Assembly: GCF_031755915.1 (NCBI RefSeq)
Contig: NC_083388.1
Span: 25,017,001-25,081,000, forward strand
DNA: 64,000 bases
From: Ziziphus jujuba
Taxonomy: Eukaryota > Streptophyta > Magnoliopsida > Rosales > Rhamnaceae
Reading direction: 5' to 3'
The notes under the pieces: generated by a model
Database searches by the model: none
Seen by the model: the letters and a program-made list of their open reading frames with translations, nothing else
Told to the model about the DNA's origin: nothing
Part shown: positions 47,006-58,400 of the stretch, piece after piece
Position numbering within the stretch: the first letter of the stretch is position 1
Layout: the number at the start of each line of letters is the position of its first letter
Made by a program: the position numbers and the translations under genes

Positions 47006-48305
47006 AGGCTTGGACTCAAGAACTAGTCTCTGCGTATTATATTATAGTAATCAATGTAAAGAATCGTTCTTCATTAAGCACTAAAAGAACAAGTAAAAAC
47101 TTATTTAATTTCCTCTACAGCGTTTACTTTTAACGTGGAAATGGTCTTTTTATTTTATTTTACTTATTTATTTATTTATTTTATTTCTGATGTCTGGCAG
47201 GTATCCTTCTCTCTTCAGTTCATTCAAGCCCTTTTTTATATAAGATTTATTTTAACCATTAATATGTTGTCCTCAGTAAACGTTAAGTTTTATTAATTTG
47301 TCTCCCAGGAAGCCCCTTGTGTAAGTGCGACATAATTTTATTTATCCAATTAACATTGATTTTATTATTATTATTATTATTTTTTAAGTTGAAAATTGTC
47401 AACGTTGTGCGTGATTTGATCAATTCGAGTATGATTCAACAAATGTTGTTTCAAAATTTTGGTTATATTAAATAAAACATATTTATAAACTGTCTCGATG
47501 GACAGCAATTATGATATTGCTTCCAGAAATTAATTATATGGTTAGAGCTTAACTTAACAACCTAATCTTTTGGGGCCGGAGAGGTTTCTATTAATGCTAG
47601 ATAAAATTAAAATGCCTTTGATTGTGTCTTAATTTTCCAGAAGTAATCTAATAACATGATTTATTTTATTAATGCTTCTGGAAATAAAGAAAAATTCCAC
47701 TTGTCTAGATGTTTATTTTCGTTTTTTATGTTACAAATATTTTTCGCCTTTGGTTGACAAGGGTTGTTGGAACAAGCAGAAAAGTGTACGTTTACTCCAA
47801 CTAATCTGTATGACATTCAGAATTAAAGTACTATCAATTGCAAGGAACTAAAAAAAAAAAAAAAAAAAAAAGCGCAGAGTTCAATTAAATTTTTTTACAA
47901 TTTTCTTTAATCCAAATTTGAAATGAAAATTGGCATGTGCATTAAAAATTATACATAAAATGAAAGTTGAATTCTACAAGTAATCAGATTAAATTTTTAC
48001 TTTAAGAGAACCTGCCGTTCATGCTTTTCTGGGTTGTCGTATAAAACTTTGATATTGACTCAACTTTTCATCTAAAATTCGAAGATATGGGTATTAATTT
48101 GAATTACCAAGTACCAAAAGATCAATCTAAATGACCCAATACCTTAGTGTAAACTGTCAAATCACACCTATCATTCTTGATAATCATTTCGTTTATATTG
48201 AATTATATATTATGCCACAGATTATTTGATAAAACTTTTTCATTGCTACATCTTTATCATATTTTTGTCACTGAAAGTAATTTATTGAACTGAAATTCAG
48301 AGGCA

Positions 48306-48338
<33 letters not shown>

Positions 48339-48555
48339 GGTAAGTTAATTGTAGTAGTACTTCCCCCATGAATAGTGAAGCAGGGCCTTTATCTTTTCTG
48401 GTGAATACTTGTTCGGAATAAATTGGAATACAATCAGAATGAGACACCGGATGAATAGTCCAAAGCAGAGTGTAAAATACTCAACAACACACGTTTCTTT
48501 CATTTTCTGCTACAGCAGTAATTTTGTGGTAATGTGAGCCTAAAGCCACTGACCA
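47006..48555. other. GLP6-GLP7 spacer
   Basis: Duplicate of 14305-15849, without genes. Has an A-run at about 47851-47871 and a TA-rich run at 48307-48337 that is longer than its counterpart near 15617. Confidence 0.65.
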
Positions 48556-49209
48556 TATAACTCCTGGGTTTTGGCTGGCTAAGAGCAGCAAAAGCAACAG
48601 CATTGTAATCTCTCCTGTTGAACTCAAAATGAATGAGACCGACTGAGAAGACAAACACATCTCCTTTGTGGAGGATTTTAGTGAAGAGTCAATTTTCATC
48701 TCGGTTGGATGTGACAAAACCAACCTCTAATGTTCCCACTACCACTAAAAGGATTTCAGTTGCGCCAGGGTGTGTGTGTGGATGGTTTATACCATATGGT
48801 GCATAATTGATCCGAGAGATATACCCAAAGTGTTGAGTCCTGGTATCTTGTCGACGTTGGCTATGTTTACCGCTGAGCCAAGTGGGTTTAATATGTTTCC
48901 AACCTCGTCGACCCGAAAGTGAAGAAATCATCAGCACTGACGTCCTTTGGGTTCTTGCAGAACTTTCCATTAACAAACACTGCATCAAATAAATTTTTGT
49001 AATTAGTATCAAACACATTTTAACAAGTACCATATAATAGAAATTTAAATGCATGCATATTAATATAATATTGTATATGTACAACCACGGGTTTTGGTGT
49101 CATTTAATGCAACACAGAAGTCCTGAACAGGGTCGGGATCAGAGGCAGAGGCAAAGGAAGAGGCCAAAGCCAAGATGACAAAAGACAAAAGGAGATGAGG
49201 ACCTTGGAT
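48556..49209 (-). pseudogene. GLP7: germin-like pseudogene (type 2), truncated
   Basis: Exon 1 (49089-49209) has ATC instead of ATG at its start (49207-49209) but otherwise a good leader and [18 protein letters not shown]. The exon 2 part (48556-48979) shows [15 protein letters not shown] and [15 protein letters not shown] in one frame, then a TGA at 48689-48691 where Arg is expected. The protein is cut after SQNPGVI and joined to non-GLP sequence at about 48556. It is the uninserted partner of GLP2 and shares its start loss and truncation, so both were dead before the block duplicated. Confidence 0.9.
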
Positions 49210-49926
49210 TTTAGAGAGACTCGTCTTAACTTGTATTTAGCAACAAAAGACATTTTAATCGTGGCTAATACCCTGTTTTTCTGTTGGCTAACATCTTTTT
49301 TTTATTTTGTTTTAAGTTGCTTCCCCGCCTTAACATGGAACAAATAAATACGCTCTGCCGAATAAAAAATGAAGAAAGGTAATTTTTTTTTCCTGTTCTA
49401 CAATCCCTTTCTATTGGTTTATATTTATTGATGTATAAGTGTCCGTTACACTGTCAAATTTATGAGAATATATTTTTTTTCCATGGCCAACAATTTCTCA
49501 AGCTCGAGTTGAAACTTCTCAATATGATGGAGTGATGGCGTTGTAATCCTAGCTATTTTTAATTTTTACATCAAATAAAGTTTTCAAAACCTTCAAGTGA
49601 TGGAAACTTTTAAATTAAAAAAATTAAAATAAAATAAAAAAGAGAAAGAGAGAAGATAAAACAGAGTTTCTGTTTCAAAGACAAACAAATTTGCTAAACA
49701 AATTGGAACTAAAAAAAGTTCAATTAGAGATTTTACACAACATTCTATTTATTTTATAAATGAATCTGAATCCAGCAATAGGGAAACAAATATAGCAATC
49801 CTTATTAAAATGTAAAAGTAAACATGTTCCAACAATAGGGAAACAAAATATACGAATCCTTATTAAAATGTAAAAGTTTTCAAATAGATGAATTCATTGG
49901 CTGCTTCATATAATATAAATTAGGGT
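49210..49926. other. GLP7-GLP8 spacer
   Basis: No gene; closely matches 19811-20502. It contains a near-direct repeat AATAGGGAAACAAAATAT / AATAGGGAAACAAATATA around 49776-49860 that is single in the other block. Minus-strand AATAAA near 49748 may end GLP8 transcripts. Confidence 0.55.
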
Positions 49927-50733
49927 CTAATTATTGTTGTCAACCCAGAACTGCTTCTGGAGGTAGTCAATGATATTCTTGTCAACTTGGAAGGCCTTGG
50001 TGAGCACATCAGGATTAATACGAGGATCTGAATCAAACACAGCGTTAGCAATGGTGATTACTCCTGCATTTTGGCTGCTGAGACCAGCGAAGGCGACTGC
50101 ATTGGTATATCCCCTGTTGAACTGGAAATGAATGAGACCAATTGGGAAAACAAACACATCTCCCTTGTTGAGGATTTTAGTGAAGAGTTTGTTGCTTCCA
50201 TCTTGTTGGTTGGAAGTGACAAAACCAACCTCCAGAGTACCCTCTACGACTACTAGGATTTCGGTGCCCCGAGGGTGAGTATGGGGAGGGTTTAGGCCAT
50301 GTGGTGCGTAGTCAATGCGAGCCAGGGATATGCCCAAAGTGTTAAGTCCTGGTATTTTATCAACATTGAGTTGAGTTACATTTGAGCCGACTCGGTTTGA
50401 TGTGTTTCCTGGCTTGTCAAGCCCCGAAAAGAAGAAATCATTGGCAGTAACATCCTTCGGATCCTTGCAGAACTTTCCATTCACGAACACTGCACCATAT
50501 ACAAAGAAAGTGCATTTGTAATCAGTTCATGATTATTGTATAGTATATGGTTATCTAGGATATATATAAAAAGTCAGTGAAGAAATACAAGAGAGAAACA
50601 TACAAGCAGATTTAATTTCAGAGTCTTTGACTGCAACACAGAAGTCCTGCAGAGGGCTTGGGTCATAAGCAGAGGCAAAAGAGGATGCCAAACCCAAAAC
50701 CAGAAGAGATAAAAGAAAATGAACACCTTGCAT
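49927..50733 (-). CDS. GLP8: germin-like protein (type 3), intact
   Basis: Exons 50604-50733 and 49927-50489, donor GTATGT, acceptor GTGCAG, give 230 residues. [17 protein letters not shown] is a signal peptide; an upstream in-frame ATG (50752-50754) would add seven residues but spoil the usual leader start. Both germin boxes are complete (HTHPRGTE and [11 protein letters not shown]), with Cys in LQDFC and NGKFC and an NVT sequon. It differs from GLP3 by about five residues in exon 2 (for example D for Y after KDPK, N for S in GLNTLG). Expected in the cell wall as a Mn-binding hexamer; enzyme activity unknown. Confidence 0.95.
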
Positions 50734-50815
50734 GCTTTTCTGACGGATGTTCAACTATGTTCTTAATTTCTTAACGCAAAAGAGGGATGAGAAATTTTGG
50801 TGGGAAATGTTCCCA

Positions 50816-50824
50816 ATTTATAGA
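50816..50824 (-). promoter_or_regulatory. TATA box of GLP8
   Basis: CTATAAATT on the minus strand, about 83 bp upstream of the ATG. It differs by the last base from the CTATAAATA of the paralogues. Confidence 0.6.
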
Positions 50825-53402
50825 GGCCAGAGTCAGGAATTTGTCTCTGCATATTTTGTATACGAAAGTAACGAAACAGAAAGAAGACTTGAAAATTTAT
50901 CCACTGGGTATTTGATTTAATATTATAATAATCAATGAAGAATCATTCTTTATTAATCACTAAAAGAACAAGTAAAATCTAGAATGGAAATGGCCTTGTT
51001 CATTTATTTATTTTTGCCAGTGTCTTACACGTATCCTTTTTCTCTTTATTAATACCCTTTTCCCATATAAGATTTGTTTAAACCATTTAATTGGTTGACT
51101 CCACTTGGAAGTTCCACAATTTTCTATAGCTAGTCAACGCTGATTTTTTTTTTTTTTTTTTTAAAGTTGAAACTGTCACTGTTGTGCGTGATTTGATCAA
51201 ATCAAGTATAAATAATATATGTATATATATATATATTGTTTGATAATTTTGGTACTAATTTTCCTAAATTGATCTACTTACATGATTTATTATATGAAAG
51301 CTTCTAGAAATGAAGAAATATTCTACTAGTCTAAAATGTTTATTTCGATATTTATGTTGCCAAAATTCGATGGCTTTGGATGACAAGGGTTGTTGGAATG
51401 AGCAGAAAAGCCTACATTTATAGATTTACTCTAACTAATCTGTATGACATAAAGAAAGTACTATTACTTTCAAGGAACTAAGAAAACAGGAAAAACAGGG
51501 TGTACTATTACTTGCATGGAACTAAGAAAATTGGGAAAACAGAGTTTCAACTGGAATTTCATAAGCCTCAGACTATACGTGTAATGAAAATGGAATTTGG
51601 CAGCAAACAGATTAACTTTTCTAATTTAGACTTTTTTACATGCTAAAATTATTTTCTAGTAGTACTTTTTCATGAATAGTCAAGTAGGGCCCCTATCTTT
51701 TTTTGTGGACAGTGAGTGGTTGTTACTTAAAAGAAAATTTATCTTTGCCCTCCCTTTGCACGTCGGAATGATCGGTTGGTGGTATTGTAATCCACTATTT
51801 TGTTTTTTTTTCCTTAATTTTTACATCAAATGGATTTTTCAAAAGCTTCAAATGACCAAAACTTCCACATAAAATTAAAAGGAGAAAACAGGATAAACAG
51901 AGTTTCTGATTCAGAGATAATAAAATGTGCCAAACCGATTGGAACGATATATATAACTGAAAAATTCAATTAGAGCTTTTCCAACATCATTCTACTTATT
52001 TTATAAACCTGTAGTTTCTCTTTAGTTCATTCATTCCCTTTATCTATATAAGATTTATTTTAACCATTAATTGGTTGTTTTAGTTAAAAGTTAAGTTTTA
52101 TTACTTTGGCCCCCTTGTAGTCCCTTGTAAAAGTGCCATAATTTTCTTCAGCCAATTAACGCGCGCTGATTTATATTTAAGTTGAAAATTGTCACTGTTT
52201 TGCGTGATTTGATCAATTCAAGTATAGTCAACAAAGATTGTTTCATAATTTTGGTTATATTAAATAAAACATATTTATAAGCTCTCTTGATGGGCTGCAA
52301 TTATAATATTAATCTCTTCAAATAAATTAATTACATGGTTAGAGCTTTACCTAAACAACCTAATCATATGGGCCGGAGATGTTTCTATTAATGCTAGATA
52401 AATAAATTTGAAATGAAAATTGGCATATATAAATATATATGTATATGTATATATGCAGCAAAATATGTATATAATGAAAGTAGAATTTGACAAGTAATCA
52501 GAACAAATTTTTACTCTAAGAGGACCTGGGGCCATTCATGCTCTTTCTGGGTTGTCCTATAAAACTTTGATATTGACCCAACTATTCATATAAAATTTGA
52601 AGAAATGGGTATTAATTTCAATTACCAAGAATCAATCAAAATGACCACATGCCATAGTGTAAACTGTAAAATTACATTGTATTATATAAAATGCCACAAA
52701 TTATTAAATAAAAAAATTTGTTGTTACATTGTAATATTATCATATTTTTGTCACTGAAAGTAATTATATAGAGAAAACTGAAATTCAGGGGCATCAATTG
52801 GAACATAGTTTTAAACTTATTCTATATGCCAAATTAATTTCTAGTAGTACTTCCCCCATGAATAGTCAAGCAGGGCCTCTATCTTTTTCTGGTGGATGGT
52901 TGATCGGAATAAATTGGAATACTATCAATATGAGACTACAAAGGATCTAATAATCCAAAGCAAAGTGTAAAATACTCAATAGCATCCATTTCTTTAATTT
53001 TGAGTTACTACAGTAATTATGTGGTAATGTGAGCCCAAAAATCACTGACCATATATAATGTTAGTTAGCGAAACTAACTTTGAAAATTCAAATAAAAAAA
53101 TTCTCAATCTATTTGGTGGCGAAGTGTGTTTATTTGGATTTGGCGAATCAGAAAGAAAAAAAAAAAAAAAAAAAAAGAGAAATCGTGACTTCATGATTAA
53201 GACATAATTAGAACAATATTATATATATAGTAATAGCCAAAACAATTATAGAAAAAGGCATCCATAGGTCGACCCTTCTACATTTATTCATAGATTATAT
53301 TTTCATTACAATGACTGCAACACATAGCAAACCTTATTAAATGGAAAAGTACATAAGGATAGTGTATTAATCCATGGTTGCTTCATATTATATAATAAGG
53401 GT
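50825..53402. other. GLP8-GLP9 spacer with a deleted GLP locus
   Basis: 50825 to about 51555 matches the GLP3 upstream region. 51875-52005 matches the sequence downstream of GLP6 (45836-45965). At about 52008 it jumps straight to sequence that lies upstream of GLP6 (from about 47205), and 52015-53060 follows the type 1 to type 2 spacer. So a type 1 GLP was probably here and has been lost. An A-run is at about 53156-53176. Confidence 0.7.
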
Positions 53403-54170
53403 CTAATAATTATCTTCCCAGAACTGCTTCTGGAGATAGTCAATAATATTCTTATCAACTTGGAAAGCCTTGCTGAGAACATCAGGATTGATACGAGGGT
53501 CTGATCCAAAAACAGCGTTAGCTGCTCAGAGCAGCAAAAGCAAGAGCATTGCAATCTCCCCTGTTGAACTGGAAATGAATGAAACCAACTGGGAACACAA
53601 ACACGTCTCCTTTGTTGAGGATTTTAGTGAAGAGTTTGTTGCTTCCATCTGGTTGGTTGGATGTTGAAAAACCAACCTCCAATGTTCCCTCTAAAACTGC
53701 TAGGATTTCGGTTGCTCGAGGATGAGTGTGCGGAGGGTTTAGACCATATGGTGCAAAGTCGATTCGAGCCAAGGATATACCCAAAGTGTTGAGTCCTGGT
53801 ATCTTGTCGACATTGAATCCGGTTATAGCTGAGCCAACTTTTTTTTATATGTTTCCAACCACGTCGAACCCGTAAGTGAAGAAATCGTCAGCATTGACGT
53901 CCTTGGGGTCCTTGCAGAACTTTCCATTCACAAACACTGCAGCAAATAAATTTCGTAATTATAGTATCATCAAACACATTTCAACAAGTACCATGTAATA
54001 GAAATTTAAATGCATGTATATTAATATAAAATTGTATACGTTCAACCACCGGTCTCGGTGTCGTTTAAGGCCGCACAGAAGTCCTGAACAGGGTCGGGGT
54101 CAGAAGCAGAGGCAAAGGAGGAGGCCAAAGCCAAGATGACTAAAGACAAAAGGAGATAAGCACCTTGCAT
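53403..54170 (-). pseudogene. GLP9: germin-like pseudogene (type 2)
   Basis: Exon 1 (54050-54170) is open: MQGAYLLLSLVILALASSF, then SASDPDPVQDFCAALNDTETG, with donor GTGGTT. Exon 2 (53403-53936) keeps [26 protein letters not shown] and [11 protein letters not shown], but about 26 bp are missing near 53520 (between the ALAFAALSS part and NAVFGSDP), which shifts the frame before the C-terminal helix. The sequence between NGKFC and GISLARI is also disturbed. TATA box CTATAAATA lies at 54261-54269. It is the least decayed type 2 copy and the only one here with a complete leader and ATG in frame. Confidence 0.88.
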
Positions 54171-55438
54171 TTTAGAGAAACTTATCTAAAACTCGTAGTT
54201 TTAAGTTTTTGGTAGTACAATGCGAATTGAGGGATGAGAAATATTTGTGGAAAACATGGATATTTATAGAGGGGAAATCAGTAAACTAGTCTTTGTATCC
54301 ATTAAAGCAGATAGGAGACTTGAAAAACCTCTATCCAATGGTTATCAATTTAGTCTCTTAAATCAAGTTAAGGTAGAACAATCCTTCAACCACTACATAC
54401 ATGTACATATAATTACTCTTTTTTTTTTTTTTTTTTTAAATTAATTTCTCTTGACCCTATGCTTCCGCTTTCAAATTCTTGCTTTGACGTATAGAAATGA
54501 TCATCTTTCTTTCTTGCACTTACCTTACCTTTGCTTTTTGATTTATATTTGTAGTCATTTGGTTACTTTAACTAGGAGTTGAATCTTATTGGGCTACGGG
54601 CTACCTCAGTGCCATGCATATCCAGTACTGTATGAGGTTTGGACTAAATATTTATGTAACATTATTGCTATGCGCGGCTTCGATTAATTCAGTTGAACAA
54701 ATACCTTTTTTTTTTTCTTTTTTTTCTTTTTTTTTTGGTGTTTGGAAATCATATATAAATCTAGATATTTAAGCTATAATTGCTGGGAAATTAGGCATTG
54801 ATAAATATTGATTAAAGCAAATTGTCTTAGATTGATTAATTAATTGGACCTTATCACTCATTAACAAAATTAAAACCAAAAATAAAACTACAAACACTCA
54901 TCAACAATACAATATTTTGGTGTTTGCGGACTGATTTTTTTTAACTGTTCTTATTCGTAGCTATTCATCCCTACTGAAACCATTGCTAATGCGGCAATTA
55001 TTTATTTAATGGGTGACATTAATTATTATTATTATTATTGTTAAGTGAAAATCTTTTATGGGAAAATAAATCCTTCAGAGGTGGCCAATTAAATTGTGAC
55101 GTGATAGACGTAAATCACACTTGTGTTCAGTGATAAATAGCATTTTTCTTTTTTTCTTTTTTTCTTTTTTTGAAGCTCCAGCCTCTGATCATACCAATGA
55201 TTTGGCATTGTATGAGTTCTCCAATGGTAAATATAAATGTGAATGTTAAACTTTAATATTGCACTCCAGTAACAAATGATAAAAAATGATAATGAAAAAT
55301 TATAAATTTTATTAAATGGTGATGAGATCCATTTTTTACCAACAAAAAATAAAATAATAATACAAAGGTTATGGGATCCACTTACACTATTATTGTGGGA
55401 TCCAATGCTAAATTTGGTATTTAAAATTGCATCTTACA
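54171..55438. other. GLP9 upstream region up to LTR E
   Basis: Contains the GLP9 promoter (TATA at 54261-54269), T-runs at 54420-54438 and 54705-54736, and otherwise AT-rich sequence without a gene. No similarity to the other GLP spacers is obvious beyond about 54440. Confidence 0.5.
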
Positions 55439-58400
55439 TGTCAGGACCCGTCCAAGATCCTTTATCGGAACCCTAGACAAGTTCTGATTCTAGGAAAACC
55501 CTATCGGACCTTCCAATGGAAAATCCAGCAAAACCTCCCCTAAGGGTTGAACTTACCATAAATTTACTACACTAAAAAGACACTTCTATATAAATACCGC
55601 CTTATTCCTCCACTTTACTACAATTTAATTCCACAATAATCAGCACTTCCATAAATTAAATAGGGAACTAATGCAGTATTTAATAAAATATATCCAATAC
55701 AGCATACAGAGCATCATAGGGTACAATTAAGTATGGAAGTTATACAACAAAGGATGGAAAGAAATATTACAATAGAAATAAATGAAAAGAAAGAGAACTC
55801 CTCGAAATACGATAGCAACGAAGGTCAAGCTCGCTCCGGACGAATGTCTACCAATCCTTGTACCCAGGCGAACGGATTTAAAAAATTTGAGATGCTAATC
55901 ATCTCAATGAGTGACCCTATCTACTGTACAATTATAATAGTAATGATAATCATAGTTCACTTGATTAATTAATAATAAATAAGTAATTAAATAATAATTA
56001 ATTGAAAATAATATTTTCTCTCAAAACCCTCACCATTTACTCCATTGGAAAGGTTTTCCTTTTAAAACATTTTCGCAAAACCCCATCTTTTATGCCCCAA
56101 AAATCAAGGAATAATTAATTTAATAAATCATTAAATACTCCAAATATGAATAAAATATAATAAAATAAATTTAGAATATTTGCATTAAAGAAATATAACA
56201 TAAAAGTGAAATTCAATATGTAATTCATAAAATTTGATTTAATAAACTAAAATAAACAGTGTAAAAAATATAATTTAAATAATTACAAACAATCATATAA
56301 AATAAATGGTAAAAATATATTATAAAATTCATTTTGAAATATTCAATCAATCTATATAATAAAAATATGGCAAGATACATTTTAAAAACATTAATTTAAA
56401 ATAAGTGCCATAAAATATGAATAAATACATTTTAGAAAATACTAATTGGAAATAGGTAAATAAACAAATTAAATACATTTAATTTAAATACAGCTTTAAA
56501 ACTTTAGGATTTCAAATTTATATCAGAAAAATAATACTTGACGCATCACACTATATACCAGTGATGCCTTATGATACCCAGCGTCCTGAGCACCGTCCAG
56601 CGGGAGGTTAAAGAGAGAAACTTGCATACGGTCGCTTCGGCATTCTTGCAGCGTCGCTGCTTAAACCGTCAACCTGGCCATGGAGGGGGGTGGCTTATGG
56701 CCTATATCAAACTTGTCTGCCCTGGGTCCGATGGCAACTTATGGGAGACATTATAACTTGCGCGCTCATCCACATACACAGTACAGAACACCAGTACTGT
56801 ATGAGTGTGTATAACAAATAACCATATTGTTTCAAAAATAATAATTTTTCCAAAACTCACCGTGGAAATCATATTATTTTTCAAATTCACAATCCCACAT
56901 TTTTCTTTAATATCACCAGCATAAATCCATCGATAATATATAATTTTTTCCATATCATAAAATCCACCATATAATATTTCAAGTGCAAAAATATATATTT
57001 TGAAAGCACCATAACTTATACCAATATTTTTCTTGAAATCTTTAAACTCAAATCATGCCAAAAATATTATTAAAACCATATGAAATTCATATATTCTTAA
57101 AATAATATAAACGCATTTGTTATGCATTATAAAATCAACATCAAACTCAACAATAATTAATTAAAAACCTTAAACCATAATTCCTTTAAAATCCCAAATA
57201 CATTTTTGGCAACAACACATATATTAAAACCATCATAAATCGGCATTGTAAACTTAAATGAAAATTTCTTCAAATATTAAACATATATTAAAATTCACAT
57301 GAAAGCATTTCTAATTACACAATATTCCAACAATAAAATTTAATATTTATTAACAAAATCCCATATCCATAAATTTCTTGAAATCAAAATATTTTTTGAT
57401 GCACAAATAATTATAATTCATTCAATTTTGGCATCAAAATTCCAAATATAAATTTACTAAATATTCAACACATAAAACATATTCTTCAAATAACCAATTA
57501 ACACAAAATATATATATTTTAACATTCCAAAATAATTTTGAAGGTGGGTCACTCACCTTAAGCATGTGTATCAATCGAGATCCTCTGTAGGATCAACTCT
57601 ACTACCCACACGTGCACCTAAAATATCCACAATACACAAAACTAATTATTTTAATATTTTAATCGGGTAACTCCCAAATGGATACCAGGGGAGCTAACAC
57701 AAATGACAATCAAAATTTACGAGTGATATACCGAATCGAAGCTTGTGAAATGAAGAATACGAATTGAATCTTACTTTCCAGAGATCGGACCTGAGGTGGC
57801 TGGAATCTCGTCGGAAAGGTGTTAGATTTTGTATCCTCGGATCTCACAAACCGCCGCGACTTGAGGAAACCGACCTTAGATTTGGGTTGTCAGAACTAGT
57901 GGGAAAGGATGGGTGGTGCAACTGGAAACTCGTCAAAAAGTCGATTTCCCGATGAGCCACCGTGGTCACCGGAACCTCGTCATCGCCGGCGGCCACTGGT
58001 CGTGATATTTGGAGGAAATGTAGATCGGAGGATGGGCGAATAGATGGGACCAGCATTGAGGCAAACGGAGGCCGAATCAGGGAGAAATCTGGGTTTGAAG
58101 CAATTGGCACCGCCGCCGGAAAAAGTCTCGATCCGGGTGCATTGGAGGTCGGTTGGCTGTGATTTTTGGCTGGCCGGCTGGTTTTCAGGTGGGTGTCAAG
58201 GTGGGGTGGTGCATGTACTATTCTGGTGGTTGAAAATGGGTGAACGGCAGTTGGCCGATGGTGGTCTCTCCTCTATCTCTCCTCCCCCCTCTCTCTCTCT
58301 CTCTCTTTCTCTCCGGTCGCACGGCTCACACACGGGTTTGAGCCAATAAGAAGCCATCCCGTGGGTGCCACTGTGCACTCATGGGAAAGGATGAGGGCTT

